Part shown: positions 1 to 12,320 of the stretch, piece by piece
Layout: each line of letters starts with the position of its first letter
How positions within the stretch are numbered: position 1 is the first letter of the stretch
Source: Stenogyne calaminthoides
Lineage: Eukaryota; Streptophyta; Magnoliopsida; Lamiales; Lamiaceae
Assembly (NCBI GenBank): GCA_037126765.1
Contig: JBBCBC010000007.1
Location: 27,351,667-27,415,666 of the forward strand
DNA: 64,000 nucleotides
Reading direction: 5' to 3'
Notes under the pieces: model-generated
What the model was told of the DNA's origin: nothing
Seen by the model: the letters and a program-made list of their open reading frames with translations, nothing else
The model's database searches: none
Program-made: the position numbers and the translations under genes

Positions 1-520
1 AAAATCTGTTGGTTGTACTGTGTTGGACTAACACAATAAACTAATTCCAGTTGGTTAAGTTGGTGCCCCTTGTGATAGGGAAGAGTGGACGTAGGACTGA
101 TTGTCCGAACCACTATAAATCTTGTGTACATCTATCTGCTTTTAACTACTTTACACTATTGCACACTACTTGTTTATAACTACATACATATCCTGAGTTA
201 GGATCAGCTTGCACAAAGAAACTGATCTGATCAGTTTGACACTTCAGTCAGCTGATTGAAAACAGACTCGAGAATCTGATTTGTAAAGCTGGTTTTTCAC
301 ACGGGTATAAACTAGCTTCCGCACATCAGTTAAACTGATAGACACCGAACTGATCTGCCATCAGGCGATCAGTAAGTTGGATATCAGTCCAAACTGATTC
401 ACTCGCACTCTGATTAGGCTACCTGCCATCACACCTGATCTTGCACGAAAAAGTTTTCAGAAGTCTATTCACCCCTCCCCTCTAGACTTCTGCCCTCACG
501 AAACCCATTCGGGACCTACA
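1..520 (+). repeat. Family A LTR, 3' part (5' LTR of outer element A1)
   Basis: This stretch matches the last 520 bases of the complete family A LTR at 38427-40003 with only about ten differences by eye. It ends in GGGACCTACA and is followed two bases later by a tRNA primer-binding site, so it is the R/U5 side of a 5' LTR. The upstream part with the TATA box lies before the window. It belongs to the element whose gag begins at 658. Confidence 0.93.
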
Positions 521-522
521 AG

Positions 523-534
523 TGGTATCAGAGC
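523..534 (+). promoter_or_regulatory. Primer-binding site of A1 (initiator-Met tRNA)
   Basis: TGGTATCAGAGC, complementary to the 3' end of plant initiator methionine tRNA, sits two bases after the LTR end, the expected place for minus-strand priming. Confidence 0.93.
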
Positions 535-657
535 AGTGGTTCTACGGACCACTGGCTTTGAATATCATCGGTTCTTAAGGAAGAACCTTTATGGTCACTT
601 GAACTGATCTTGAAAAACCTTTTCAAAATCTCATTTGTTTTCAAACTCACGAACAGT

Positions 658-1959
658 ATGGATAATACTTCGGGTATGTATCATGATTTGCCAAAATTTT
701 CCATTGATAAGTATGCAGACTGGACTATATTCATGAGCAACCATCTGGGATCAATAAGCAGCAGGATGATGGAAGTTATTGAATGAGGACCCATCATCAT
801 CTACCATGACAACCCAGCTGTAGGAGGTGATCCAGACTTTCCAGCTGGAAGCCTTGTCAGAAAGAGTCCCGCCCTGATGGATGCTGAAGAAAGAAAGTTG
901 TTCACTCTGGATACAATAGCCAGGCACATAATCATGAAGACGGTGGATAAGATAACCCGAGAAAAGATAAAGTATCTCAAGACAGCCTAACAGATGTGGG
1001 ATATGCTTGCTGAAATGTGTGTAGGTAATGACTTGATAAAAGACAGCAGACTGCAAGCAGAACTGGTGAAGTTTGAGAAACTTAAGATGCTGCCAAATGA
1101 AACAATAAATTAGCTCGATGGAAGAATCACCATGTCTGTCAACAAGCTACGGGAACTTGGACGAGAAATGTCAGATAAAGATATCAACTACAAGATCTTG
1201 AGATCTCTGACTAAGAAGTGGGATATGAAAGTCACAGTTATAAAGGATTGTCAAGATATTGCTAAGATGAAGCCAAGCAACCCGTTTCTGAGCCTTAAAG
1301 CCCATGAGTTTGATCTGATCGAAAGAGGACAAGAAGAAGAAGACGAGTCGCCTGCCGAAGCCACTCCAGCCACATCAAAATCAGTTGCATTCAAAGCAAC
1401 CGCAAAAAACTCAAAGTCTCATCAACTCATTTGGAAATATTATAAGCCAAATCAATGCATTGCTTTGCTAACTGAAAACTTGAAAAATCTAACATTCAAC
1501 TTGGTAAGTATCGTAGATTTTACAGGGATTATCAGAACAACAGAGGAAGAGATAGGAGGCTAGCTGACATATCTCCAGAAAGGACCAGATCTGATGACCG
1601 AAGAAATGATCGCAGAGAAGATAAGAAAAGAGATGATCGATCTGATGAAAGGAGAGACAATAGATCAGAAAGGAGAAACTCAGACTACAATCAGTCAGGT
1701 AAGTCACCTGGCAGATTCTATAGACGAAGTGACTCACCTGGCAGAAGGAGTTCCGTGGAGCGTGGAGCGTGTTTCAACTGTCAGAAACCAGGTCAATATA
1801 GTGCAAATTACCCTGACCTGACTCCAAAAGAAAGAGAAGACAAGCGGAACAGACGTGAACTAAGGTACAGAGACAGAAAAGCCATGATAGTTGATACATC
1901 TGGGATTGATGATTCTTATTTACCATAGGAGGATTCAGGCTACTCATCTGTAGAGGACT
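658..1959 (+). pseudogene. gag: A1 gag, 5' part, interrupted by A2
   Basis: Copia-type Gag, the nucleocapsid precursor, in the frame starting MDNTSGMYHDLPKF. It is nearly identical to the A3 gag at 40141. Three in-frame stops break it: TGA at 784 where A3 has CGA, TAA at 988 (shared with A3), and TAG at 1111 where A3 has CAG. The zinc knuckle near 1766-1807 has lost two ligands: the His is replaced by Gln and the last Cys by Tyr. The frame is cut at 1959 by insertion of A2 and resumes at 16628. The product cannot be functional. Confidence 0.92.
1955..1959. repeat. Target-site duplication of A2, left copy
   Basis: GGACT lies directly before the TG of A2's left LTR end at 1960. The same five bases follow A2's right end at 16628. 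In uninterrupted A3 gag the corresponding place reads GAGGACTTC once. Confidence 0.95.
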
Positions 1960-3537
1960 TGTAGGTCCCGAACGGGTTAAGTGAGGGCAGAAGTCTAGAG
2001 GGGAGGGGTGAATAGACTTAAAAACTTTTTCGTCTGGTCGGTGTGAGAGCAGATAGCCCGATCAGAGGCGCGAGTGAATCGGTTTGGTCTCGATAACCAA
2101 CTTCTTCGAACGCCGTAAAGCGGATCGGGCTTCGGTAACTATCAGATTAACTGATGTGTGCGGAAGCTTAAGTTTTACCCGTGAAAAACCAGTTTGTATA
2201 AATCAGATTCCAAGTTTTATCTTTTTAATCGATGACGAAATTTTCAGTCCGTCGGATCGAAGCTTGGTGCTATCTCGATCTTAACTTAGAATGTATGCGC
2301 TTTTAAGATTGTGCGATGTGAGAGCGCTTAATCAAAGCAAAGAAAGGCACACAAGATTTATAGTGGTTCGGACAAACCAGTCCCACGTCCCACTCTTCCC
2401 TTTCACAAAGGGCACCAACTTAACCGACTTAACCGAATGGACTTAGTTTAGTGTGTTAGTCCAACACAAGACACCAACAGATGTTTTAAGAGTTCTCACT
2501 CAACCGATCCTTAAATCGAACTAGAAACCCTAGATCGAAATCTTGCTAAACAACTTATCCTAACTTGGGGTTTGGGTAAGATTGTTGAGGTTCCAACTAT
2601 GAAATCTTTCCTTGCATACAAAGCGAAATTAAAAAGCTAGATGAAAAGATTTCTTGCTAAGAACTTATGGGATGAACACAATATAAAATAAGCTTGTTGT
2701 TGTGTTCTTCGTGTGGAAATCTAACTATAGTTTGAGCTTCTTGATTATGTTGTTTGTCCAAGCATTTCCGTGTTTCACTCAAGTGTGATCCCATATTTAT
2801 AGACCTTGAGATCAAAGAGCCGTTGGAGAGCAATTTGAATCTCGTGCTATTTTAGGTAGAGTTGCGGTGCTTGATGTGACGTGCTTCAGAACGACATGGC
2901 CGAAAAAGCGTGAATGTGTATTTTATAGCCGTTTGAGAGAGCAACATCGAATCCCGCGATGTATCGCCTCTGTTCATACGTGTTTCTTCCTTATTGGATG
3001 GAAGCCTTGCTTTTGCGTGTTGTTCCTCCAACTAAGGTTGGTATTCTTCTTGTTTAGATCGCAGACGTATGATAAGATGAAACATCGGTTTTCATCTTAT
3101 GAGTGATCCGATCGATCTGAATCGATCTACTTGATAGAGTCTTCTCGCGCTGTTGACTTAGCTTCAACCGGGCCGACTCGGCCGATGTAGGTCTTCCGTC
3201 CGATCTTCCGAAGTCATCCGATCTTCTAGTATTCGAGGTTTGAGCTTCATGACTTCCGCCGAAGTTATCCGACTAGATCGATTCGATCCGATCTTCCGCT
3301 CGGTTTAGCATTCCGCCCGCTTGATATCGGATTTCGAACTTTCCGATTCTTCAGATCGACCTTTACATATTGAGTTCCCCCTCAATATGTGACCTATCTA
3401 TTACATCGGTTTTTCTATACAATCATTATCAACCGGTCTCCTATCGCAGAATGTAAACATCACCACCTAATGTGTCCGATCGGTCCTATTACATGTGTTT
3501 TTTTGGAACTTTCATCAAAACTATAAATTTCCCAACA
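1960..3537 (-). repeat. A2 3' LTR
   Basis: On the minus strand it starts TGTTGGGAAATTTA and ends GGGACCTACA (1578 bp). A minus-strand TATA box (TATAAATA) lies at 2794-2801, in the same context as in A3. A 10-bp perfect hairpin stem lies at 3365-3390. It differs from the other A2 LTR mainly at CAG/CTG-type sites. Confidence 0.95.
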
Positions 3538-3556
3538 ATTTCCCCCTTTTGATGAA
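3538..3556 (-). promoter_or_regulatory. A2 polypurine tract
   Basis: Read on the minus strand, CATCAAAAGGGGGAAAT directly precedes the 3' LTR, the plus-strand priming site for reverse transcription. The core is identical to that of A3 at 51718-51730 apart from one A. Confidence 0.9.
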
Positions 3557-3759
3557 ACCAAAACACCGAGAAAAACCAAACAGTTTGATAAGTATAGAAA
3601 CGATTAAAGAGCAAGTAATCGAAGACAAAGAGATTTTGTCTTGGGATCGAAAAAATAAACTTTTCATTAGATATGTTGATTACATGTTACATCGAAAAAG
3701 TTTTGAATTTAAAAAGCAAATGATCCTAGACGCGTCTTCGAATCTTCACTCCTTGGGCT

Positions 3760-6697
3760 TGTATCCTTCGGCATTTCTCTTTGGTCTTGTGGAACGTTGA
3801 AAATCGATAGAGTTTCCATTTGACATCGGTTATCCGCACTTGATCGATTATATGCGATTTGCTCAAGATGTCAAAGTAGAATCTCTCAAATGCCACCTGT
3901 CAAATGAGCCATCCGCCTTCTTCGAGTATATTAACAGATCATACTCTTGGCGAGATATCTTTACATTTATAAGCTTGGCCTCATTTTCCGATACTTGAAA
4001 AGTCGGATATTTATTACAGAACCCGGTTGAGGAACTCATCATCCGGTGATTCTTCTTTTTTGAACAAGATCAAGGACAAAGGCATCTAGAAGCCATTCAC
4101 TTTTGATCTTATTCCATTCCTCAAACCTCTTAGCGTGTCAGGCAGTTTTTGGTATGATCTCGCCGACTCTTTACCGGCAACCGAGGTTACGTGCGATTTT
4201 TCGGTCAATCCTTTCTTAGCCCTTGATTTGAACTTCGTTTCAACCCTTCGCTTGTGCCCGTTTTTTTTTGCCCTTCTTTCTTCTTCATCATTCGCTCTTT
4301 TTGACAATCTTACAAATAGTTCCTTATCACCAGATTCGACTAGCATTTGTGGCTTCGGTGACTTTCCGGTCCGAGTAATCGGTCCAGATTTTGATGTCCC
4401 AAAGACCCAAGCAGCCCTTTCTTGCAATTGAGCTTTGTCCCCGGGCCTTATCTTCGATGTGTCGGTTGGTTTCTCGAGATCCTTCCCCCTTTTTGGTTTG
4501 ATCAAAAAGCGCATTGAGTGGGAAGTCGAGAGCCAAAGTTAATCGATAATGCCCGATTTAGATCATTAGCGATAAACTCAGTAGTTTGAGTTGTTAGATT
4601 CGAATGTTGTAATCGGCTCTTTCTTGGCGGTTTCCATTGTAGCGAGAGAGTGTCCAAATCATTTTGTCAAATTTCTCTTCGATAACTTTCGAGCCTTTTT
4701 CTCGATGAGCGTCGAAAAAGAAGATTGATTTTGATCCACCTGTTTTGACTTGTCATCAATTGATTTTGTAAGCTCGTGAACATGGTGGTCATGGATTGGG
4801 AGAACCGATCTCGATTGCTTCGATTTGTTTGAGATCGATTTGTCTACGATCGATTAACACTCCTCAATCTCTTCTTTTTCGGGAGATCTTTGAGACAAGA
4901 TCGATCTCTGAAGTTGATCGATGGTGATATGAGATGTAGGAATTGGATCCATCACTTGATCGAGTTCGATTGTTTGTTGCCTCCGGTGGTTGGTCGTGAA
5001 CTGCAAAGACACAGTTCCACTTTCATCGGCGACTCACTGCATTCTCCATTTCAATGTCTGTTTGAGCTTCTTGGCGATCTCGGCTTTTTCTTCTTCCGGC
5101 AATTCCAACTTCACGTGGATCGAGCTTTCCGCAGATTTATCGATATGAGCTCACCGGTGATCCCACTTTGGCGGACTTCCTCATATCGAAGTCAAAATCT
5201 GCGAACTCATCCGCACCACCCATCCTGTTCAACAAGTAAGATAAGATCCGAGAAGCTTTTTAATCTGAGATCTCTCCGGTGAGGATCTCCATGACTTCTT
5301 CTCTTATAGCGGGATGGGCGACCCGTTGTGGATCGTCTCATCAATCTCTCGTTCAATTCTTAGTCCGACCATTTTTCCAAAGATGGTCTTTGTTGATCTG
5401 GATCTGAGGAATTATCTGTCCATTCTGTTGGATGAGATGTGGAAGCTTCGGTTTGTGCTTGAGTCGGCGGAAGTTATGCGATTAGTTCGACTGCGGTGTT
5501 TTGCTTTGTAGTGGCGATTGTATCTAGTTCGAGTTCATGAGCGGTGAACTAGCGGGGAGTGACATGCTTTCGGCACCTTTAGTCCGAAAGCGGTGAATCG
5601 GCTTTGAGGTTGAGAGAAGGAGATTTAACGGTTTGTGCTTCTACCTCGGATCGTTCGGGCGAGCCCTCGGGTTGAGAAGCTTGCTGTCGATTACATTCTT
5701 TGTTGCGCAATGCATCGCTGTTACGGCGCTCTTTCTTCTTCTTCTCGACTCATCTTCTAGTCTTAGAGTCATGGTAGCTTGCTTTGCTTTCTTTGGCCTC
5801 TTCTCCCAGGCCTTCACCAGATTTTTGTTTCTTTTTTACGTGGAGCAACCGGGTGTGGATGAGGCTTCTTTGCTCTTTCCTTTCTTGATTTTGTTGGAGT
5901 GGGCTCCTTGTCATCGTCTGGTGGCCCATATATAACTGAAGTTGATGAGAGGAAGGCATTGTAGGACTTGATCCATTCTCGATTCCATTCGGTAGCTTGG
6001 CGGTTTGTCCTTCAATATAATTGCAACCTTGTTGAGATTGTCGACTCTCTTTTTCGAAAAGACACACTGGATTCATTGACTCCAAATTTTTCGTGTTCTT
6101 GGAGCAAGATGGCTTTTCGAGAAGCCGTGCCAATTGATGTTCCGAGCCCCATCAATTATTCTTTGCCATCTTTGTACATTTTGACCGATGTGAGAGCATC
6201 CGGGCTAAATGAGATTCCCATGATCGTTCTTGACGAATGTCAAACAACGATCTGTACTTTCTTTTGAGCATTGGCCCGATGAATCCGGCTTTTCGATGTT
6301 TGTCCGCCTCTCTTAGAGCTCCTCTCGATTTCTTCGTCCTCATTCTCCTCAGAGTGTGCGGTGAGATTCGCCCTTTTAGTAAATTTGAGCAGACGAAGTG
6401 ATGTCTCGCATTTGTCGATCCGATTTCTTCTCCGCTGACCGACGACATCGGTTCGTCTCTCGTTTTTTTCAGATCCACACTCAAATTCTCGCAAGAATTG
6501 TAGTGCTTCATCTTTGCATCACCTTTGATTGCAGTGAAGCGAGCAATATGTTTCGATCCCAAATTCTTGAGAATTTGTTCCACCTCCATGGATTCGGGAT
6601 CCTCGGTGGTTCCAAACCGAAACGAACTTATCCTCAAAGATCTTCGTTGCGATTCGGCATAGTTGCACATGATCTTTCCTAGTCCATGAGTGGCCAT
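3760..6697 (-). pseudogene. A2 accessory ORF in env position, frameshifted
   Basis: The N-terminus MATHGLGKIMCNYA at 6697 is the same as at 48295 in A3, and the motifs MEVEQIL and PMLKRKYR follow in the same order. Further along, a fragment near 4500 encodes ALFDQTKKGEG, the peptide that overlaps an internal polypurine tract in A3. Indels shift the frame repeatedly, so no long product remains. The left limit is approximate. The function is unknown. The N-terminal part resembles what is usually called a putative plant transposon protein, and the middle is coiled-coil-like. Confidence 0.8.
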
Positions 6698-6857
6698 CTA
6701 CAAAAAGAGATAGACTCATTAAATTTGTGCATAATCAATATCAATATCATCTTGCGGAGAACAAAAGGCAATGAAGCATAAATTCAAAAGCAACTTTTGA
6801 AAACAATGTTTTTATCGGAAAGAAAGATTCATCATTAAGTTTAAAAGAAAATATTAC
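6698..6857 (-). other. Putative leader intron of the A2 accessory ORF
   Basis: Read on the minus strand, G|GTAAT at 6857 and TTTTTGTAG|ATGGCC at 6698 form a GT-AG intron of 160 nt ending immediately before the start codon. A3 has the same arrangement (48083-48294) despite strong divergence of the intron body. The splice sites are inferred from sequence only. Confidence 0.6.
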
Positions 6858-6989
6858 CGATTCAAATTTTTCGGAGAAGATTTTGAACTCTAAGAAATCG
6901 CTTTTGAAACGTAGAGAAAATTTGAAGTTTTTCAAAGGAAAGTAATGCAAGTTTGTGAAGCAGAAAAACTCTGGTAAGGTTTGATGAAT

Positions 6990-6997
6990 CTTATATA
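6990..6997 (-). promoter_or_regulatory. TATA box for the A2 accessory ORF
   Basis: TATATAAG on the minus strand, about 300 nt upstream of the ORF start and upstream of the leader intron. The bases after it (ATTCATCAAA...CAGAGTTTTTCT) align with those after the TATAAG at 47942 in A3 (CTTCATCAAAA...CAGAGTACTTTTTCT). Confidence 0.6.
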
Positions 6998-7859
6998 GAG
7001 GCGGAGGGTACAATAAGACAAGATTTTGAAGATCAATCATTTTGAAAAGATTGTGCGCTCCAGTTTTTGCGGTTTTGATCGTAGGGTCGAAAAAAACGTC
7101 GCACAAAAACTTTTGGATTTAAAAAGCACGATCAAGTAGCGGTTAATACATGTACCCCACGTCCACATTAAATGATTTGCAGAGTACACGTCACAAGGAT
7201 AGTGGGTACAGTAAGGCAAATAATATCAGATACGATCCGATAAATGAGTAAAGAACAAGAGAAAAGAGATGCGTATCTGGTTGACTGATGTTGTAATCAG
7301 TCAATATTACTTGTCAATGTTGATTCCACTAGTTGATCTTAATCATTCTGCCTAAGCCTTAAGAAATTTCCCAACTGATCCTTTTAACTGATCTTCTCGG
7401 TTTGATCGATTTGTTGAAACTTCAGCTTAGCTGATCTTTCCTTGAGTACGTCTGATTTCCCCTTTTGATCCTCCTTGATCGGTTGAAGTTCCCCCTTCAA
7501 CGGATATTTCGACATAGACTGATATATCTGATTTATTGGAGTTTCAAGCTCAGCAGATCTCTCTCATCTGATCATGCTCGTAAGTAATCAGATTTTGGTT
7601 GACCTCATCTGATTCTTTTCAGATTAAGCCAATTCTTGGGATAAGTGTTACCGCCAAAACTTAGTCTAGAGTAGTAGCTTCTATTCCCTAAGTAGGCGTG
7701 ATTGACATGCGTAAATATCGTCTGAATCTCTCGATATGTCAATCAACCGTAAATTTATCCAATTATCGATCGCGTGATTTCTACACGCATTCCTTTTTGA
7801 TGCAAATTTCTGATAGGCTTCTTGAAATGAAAATTGCATTTGCATCCTTGCTTGGCCTC
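6998..7859. other. A2 inter-promoter spacer, non-coding
   Basis: This lies between the two divergent TATA boxes of A2. It holds many GATCAG/CTGATC words, like the matching spacer in A3 (47129-47941), and no convincing ORF. Confidence 0.6.
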
Positions 7860-7867
7860 TATAAATT
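7860..7867 (+). promoter_or_regulatory. TATA box of the antisense unit in A2
   Basis: TATAAATT, 66 nt before the ATG at 7926. In A3 the equivalent TATAAATA is 67 nt before its ATG. The leader CCATTCACCATA(G/C)TTATC is shared by both copies. Confidence 0.65.
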
Positions 7868-7925
7868 GGACCAATGTTTTACACAACATCACCCATTCAC
7901 CATACTTATCTTCTTTGTAAGAATC

Positions 7926-8200
7926 ATGTATCTTGGTGAACCCTTGTTTCCGTGAGACTTCCTAAGCAAAACACTTTTACACCCTTTTATATGGTTTCAC
8001 CTTCTCAAATCAACCCTTTGCATCCCTTATTGCTTGTTTTCTTCATCATCTTCGATTTCACATACGATTCTTTGTCAAAGCTTCTACCACCACCGTATAT
8101 GGATCTGCTTTGTTGTAACCGAGAAGACACTTCTCCCGACCGTATGCACCTTGTGTGTCTATCTGGATGACGAAACGAACCATCGACTTAGTCCAGTATA
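7926..8200 (+). pseudogene. Antisense ORF remnant in A2
   Basis: Transcribed against gag-pol of A2. It starts with the same kind of peptide as A3's antisense ORF (EPLFP), and a shifted frame from 7952 encodes TFTPFYMVSPSQINP, where A3 has TFNPFQMISASQINP. Another frame near 8120 encodes TEKTLLPTVCTLC against TEKTLLLTICALC. The peptide similarity across frames indicates a once-intact gene broken by indels. The function is unknown. Confidence 0.6.
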
Positions 8201-8465
8201 AAATATCAAAGACATGTGCCCATGAGATCGATGACCAACTCTTTGGCACACGTGCTCCATTTAACACCGGAGAGCCCTACTACTCTTCCTTTTAGGGCTC
8301 CGTGCTTAAGAATCCTATCAATGCCGCTCTCACTTCACTTGGAGAGTCCATCGGTTTTTGGCATGGGATTACCTTTTTCAAGCCCCCACCCTTAAGTGGG
8401 GGAAAAATGAGAGCGTCGATTTCATAAAATCTCTCTCTCTTCCTTCTTTAACACTTAACCAATGA

Positions 8466-8517
8466 GTTTGGGTTTGGGTTTGGGTTTGGATGAAGGTTTA
8501 GGGTTATAGGTTTAGGA
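8466..8517. repeat. Telomere-like GGGTTT(A) tract in A2
   Basis: Three GGGTTTG units followed by GGTTTAGGG and GGTTTAGG words. It falls in the 3' part of the antisense unit, where A3 has AAACCCT repeats (46435-46462). Confidence 0.8.
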
Positions 8518-8589
8518 TTTTGGTTAAAATTTATGTCTTGACCTCCTGGTCTTCTTGTACTTGTAACTTCGTAATGTAACCTCACCTTC

Positions 8590-8624
8590 GGGTTTTTATC
8601 AATGAAAAGTTCATTATTTCATCG
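8590..8624 (+). terminator. Polyadenylation-like end of the antisense unit in A2
   Basis: TATCAATGAAAAGTTCATTATTTC resembles a plant 3'-end region with a near-upstream AATGAAA element. A3 has ATCAATGAAAAATTC at the matching place on its minus strand, so both units would be about 0.74 kb long. Inferred only. Confidence 0.4.
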
Positions 8625-8939
8625 TTGTGTAAATTTACGCTTTCTTATGCGATTGTTAGCTCTTAATCTCTACGAATCTTGCTTGTTGAATATCAGCTAA
8701 ATCGATTCACAAAGAAATACTATAACCAAATTGATTTAATCGGATAATCCTTTAAATCGAAAGCATTTTCCTTTAATCGATAAACCTTGAATCGATCGGT
8801 TCCTTTAAAACCGATAGACTTTAAATCGATAATACTAAAATCGATCGGTTCCTTTGGATCCGGTAGCGTGTAAGTCCGATCGATTTTTGCTTATCGATCT
8901 CTTGAGATCGATTAAGATACCAAACTCAACTGATTTCTC

Positions 8940-11900
8940 TCGATCCGGTTAGTCTCTTAACCAAATAGTTCGAGAACATTCCAACAAACATTTTTTGGTG
9001 ATATTTCTCCAAGATCTAGAAGTCCTAGCTCATTGCATAAATCTCTGAATCGATCTCACTAGTGGCTTGGTTAGAATATCGCCTTACGTATATCAAGATG
9101 AATCTTTTCCATTCTCGATATTCTTCTTTTCAACGTGATCTCTTATAAAGTGGTGTCCGACATCCACATGCTTGCATCTTGTATGTAGAACCGGATTCGA
9201 GTGATTGCAATAAGACTATTATCGCCACGAATATAGGTACGTTCTTAGCTACAATGTTGTAATCCTCACCGCCGATCGAGCTGAGGCGATTGGGAACAAC
9301 GAACTCTCCTCGAGCCCATATATTATTCTTCGCTTGTAGATGTCGAATCGATGTCCGCTTTTTTGAAAACCACGAGATCGGTTTTTACTCCTAAGAACCG
9401 ACATGTTCCCGAGGTTGATTTTTCTCGTCGATCTTGCAACCTCCATAATCGTAATCGAAATACCCACTAAGTTCTAGATTATCATCGATGGGTAGAATAA
9501 ACCAAGGTTTATTGTTCCTTCAGATACTTAAGAATCCGCTTAGTTTCTTTGCTTCTAGGTGGTCGATCATTGGATTTGCTTTGAAATCGCACACATACAC
9601 CTATCTTGCAAAAGTGATATCTCGTCCATTTGGCGGCAACAGTATAATAGAGATCCAATGAGAGCCCTATATTCCTTCCGATTTGTTTTCGACCAAATTC
9701 ATCTGGATCCATCTTGAATCCAAATCATCATAGGAATTTTGGCTTCCTTACTATTTTGAACTCCAAACTTAGCCAATAGATTCCTAGTGTACTTTGCTTG
9801 GCGATGAATATCCCTTCAGACTTTGTTTAACTTGGAGACCTAGAAAGTAATTCATCCGACCCATCATGGACATCTCAATTTCCCTTGCATCGGTTTGTTG
9901 AATCTTTCACATAGGTTCTTGTTAGGAGATCCAAGATGATGTCGCCCACAAAAATCAACCATCGAATATCTTCTCCATCTTCTATTCTCGAATAAGGTTC
10001 TGTCCCATTGCCCTTTAGTGAACCCACTTTCAATCAAGAACCGAGAGAGTGTATCATACCAGCTCATGAGCCCTGTTTCGTGCCATAAAGAGCTTTTTCT
10101 TAAACGATACACTTGGTTGCCCTTTTCAAAGCACGGAGGTTGTTCGACATAAACTTCCTCCGCTAGTACCCCGCTTAAGAAAGCACTTTTACGTCCATCC
10201 GATACACAAAGAACCCTCTGTGGGAAGCATATGCCGTAAACAAATTGAATGGCTTTCAAAGGCGGCGATCGGTGCAAAGGTCTCATCGTAATCAATTCCT
10301 TCGACAGAATACCCCTTAGCAACAAGTCTTGCCTTATTTCTCGGTGATAACATTTTTCTCATCTCTTGTTCTTGAAGATCCATTTCGTACCAATTACGTC
10401 TTGATGACTCGGTGCGCCTACTAGTTCCCATACTTCATTTCTCTCGAACTGCTCCAAATTTCCTCCTGCATGGCTAGAATCCAGTTTGCGTCTTGTAATG
10501 CTTCCTCTATTGTAGTTGGTTCCTTCATAGACAGATAACAGCAATACATGGCACTTTCACCAATCTGATGTCTAGTTTTAATTTTATCAGACGGGTCTCC
10601 GATTATCGATCGGTTGATGACCGGTTATCCGTGTCCTTCGCTCGATTTGCGCGTCGGTTTGAGAACATCGTCCGTTTCGATAAAATCTTATTACTAGTGA
10701 TTGGGAGTGGTGCGAGGTTATGGTCCACTTGATAAGAACAAGTCTCACCGATGTTGGAATCATCATGTGTCGATGTCTGCTCGTGAGAACTTCAGAGTTC
10801 CCCGAACCGGATGGTTCGATTCTTGTTACTTATCTCAAATTTGAATCGGCTTTTTTTCATCGACAGTTGTTCGTACCTTAGGATCTGATTGATCTGGTGA
10901 ATCAGCTAGATCTGGAATGTAAATTGATACAGTTTCTGATCCTTTTTCCTTGATCGTTAGGCGATCCATTTTCCTAATATCGTTACGGTAGATCGGTACT
11001 TCTTGTTCTCGAGGCGATTTCTCTTGATCGTAAGATGCTTCATCAAAGGTTACATGGGGTGTTTCTTCCACAATTAGGGTTAGTTTGTTGTAGACCCCGA
11101 AAGCTTTGCTAGATGAGGAATACCCTAGAAATATACCCTCATCAGACTTGGCCTCAAAAGTCTTCAACTGACTTTTCCCATTGTTGTGTATGAAACACTT
11201 GCACCCAAAAACATGGAAGTAAGAAACACGAGGTTTTCTCGCCTTCCACGATTCATAGGGTGTTTTGTAGTGAGCCTTAGTCGAGAGACATCCGTTACTC
11301 GCGTATGGCATGCGGTGTTGATTATTTCGCCTGAAAACGGTTTGGTATCGCATGTTCAAATTAACATTGTTCGAAAGCAAATTTTTTGAGAGTTCTGTTC
11401 CTCCGCTTCAAATACTCCATTCTCATTGTGGCGTTCTCGCAAATGATGTTTCATGTCAGATATACCAAACTTAGAGCAAAAATCGAATAAAAGAGAGTTC
11501 GAAATTTCAGCCTTTATCCGATCCGATTTTTACTACTGACACCCTTCTCATTTTGTAATCTTCTTAGCAATTTCGGGTATCTTGGTTGTCGCCTCATTCT
11601 TCTTATGTAAGAATATAACCCGTAAACTTGGAATAGTCATCCACGATTACCAGTGTATTTAAGGTCCGTTGAGATCGACCGTGTAATCGGTCCAAACAGA
11701 TCCATATGAAGCAACAGCATTAGATCATTGGATCTTTGGGTCCGGAAATTCCTTTGAATGAAGCTTTGACTGTTTTTTTCCTTCCGACATGCAAAGACAT
11801 GTCCGATCCTTTGAGAACACTTCATTCGGAAGTCCTTCCACTAGAGACATCCTAGCTATCTTATTAATAGTTTTAAAGTTCGGATGGCTCATTCTTTTGT

Positions 11901-12320
11901 GCCAGAGCCAATCGCTACTTTTGGAACTCTTAACAATCAGCACGCATTTTCTTGGACAACTGCTCCAATCACCGTAGATCGTCCCTTTTCTTGAACCAGA
12001 TTAGCAAAATCTGTTGAGTGACTTCGATTTTTGATAGTGCATTGATCGGTCGAGAACTCAACACCCAATCCGTTTGTCGCAGTAATTGTGAAACCGATAA
12101 TAGGTTGTGCTTCGACCTTCGACATACTGAGACTCCGCCTTTGTACATCATCATTCTCTAAGGTTCAACCCTTTGGTATAACCAAAGTTATCATCACCGA
12201 AGAGTACACGCTGGCCTTTTCGTTTCTATGTAGGAACTGAGGAGATGTTTGCTTCCAGTTCATGTGCCTTGAGCATCCACTATCGATGTACCGGATAGTT
12301 GCTTGCACACCTCCTTTGTT
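8940..12320 (-). pseudogene. pol: A2 pol (protease, integrase, RT, RNase H), broken
   Basis: In minus-strand order: the protease DSG region near 12280; integrase zinc-finger residues (WLWHKRMSHPNFKT near 11900); an integrase core piece followed by RKPRVSYFHVFGCKCF near 11200; RT blocks NKARLVAKGYS near 10330 and EEVYVEQPP near 10150; and RNase H pieces with DILTKPL near 9086. The integrase C-terminal/linker piece 11380-10835 is the longest open part. The RT catalytic YVDD is degraded near 9940. The frame is broken many times. Confidence 0.88.

Noticed and set aside
4135..4431. Plus-strand ORFs across 4100-6300 with hydrophobic, Leu/Phe/Ser-rich translations
   Set aside because: They are opposite-strand shadows of the A2 accessory ORF and vanish in A3 and A4.
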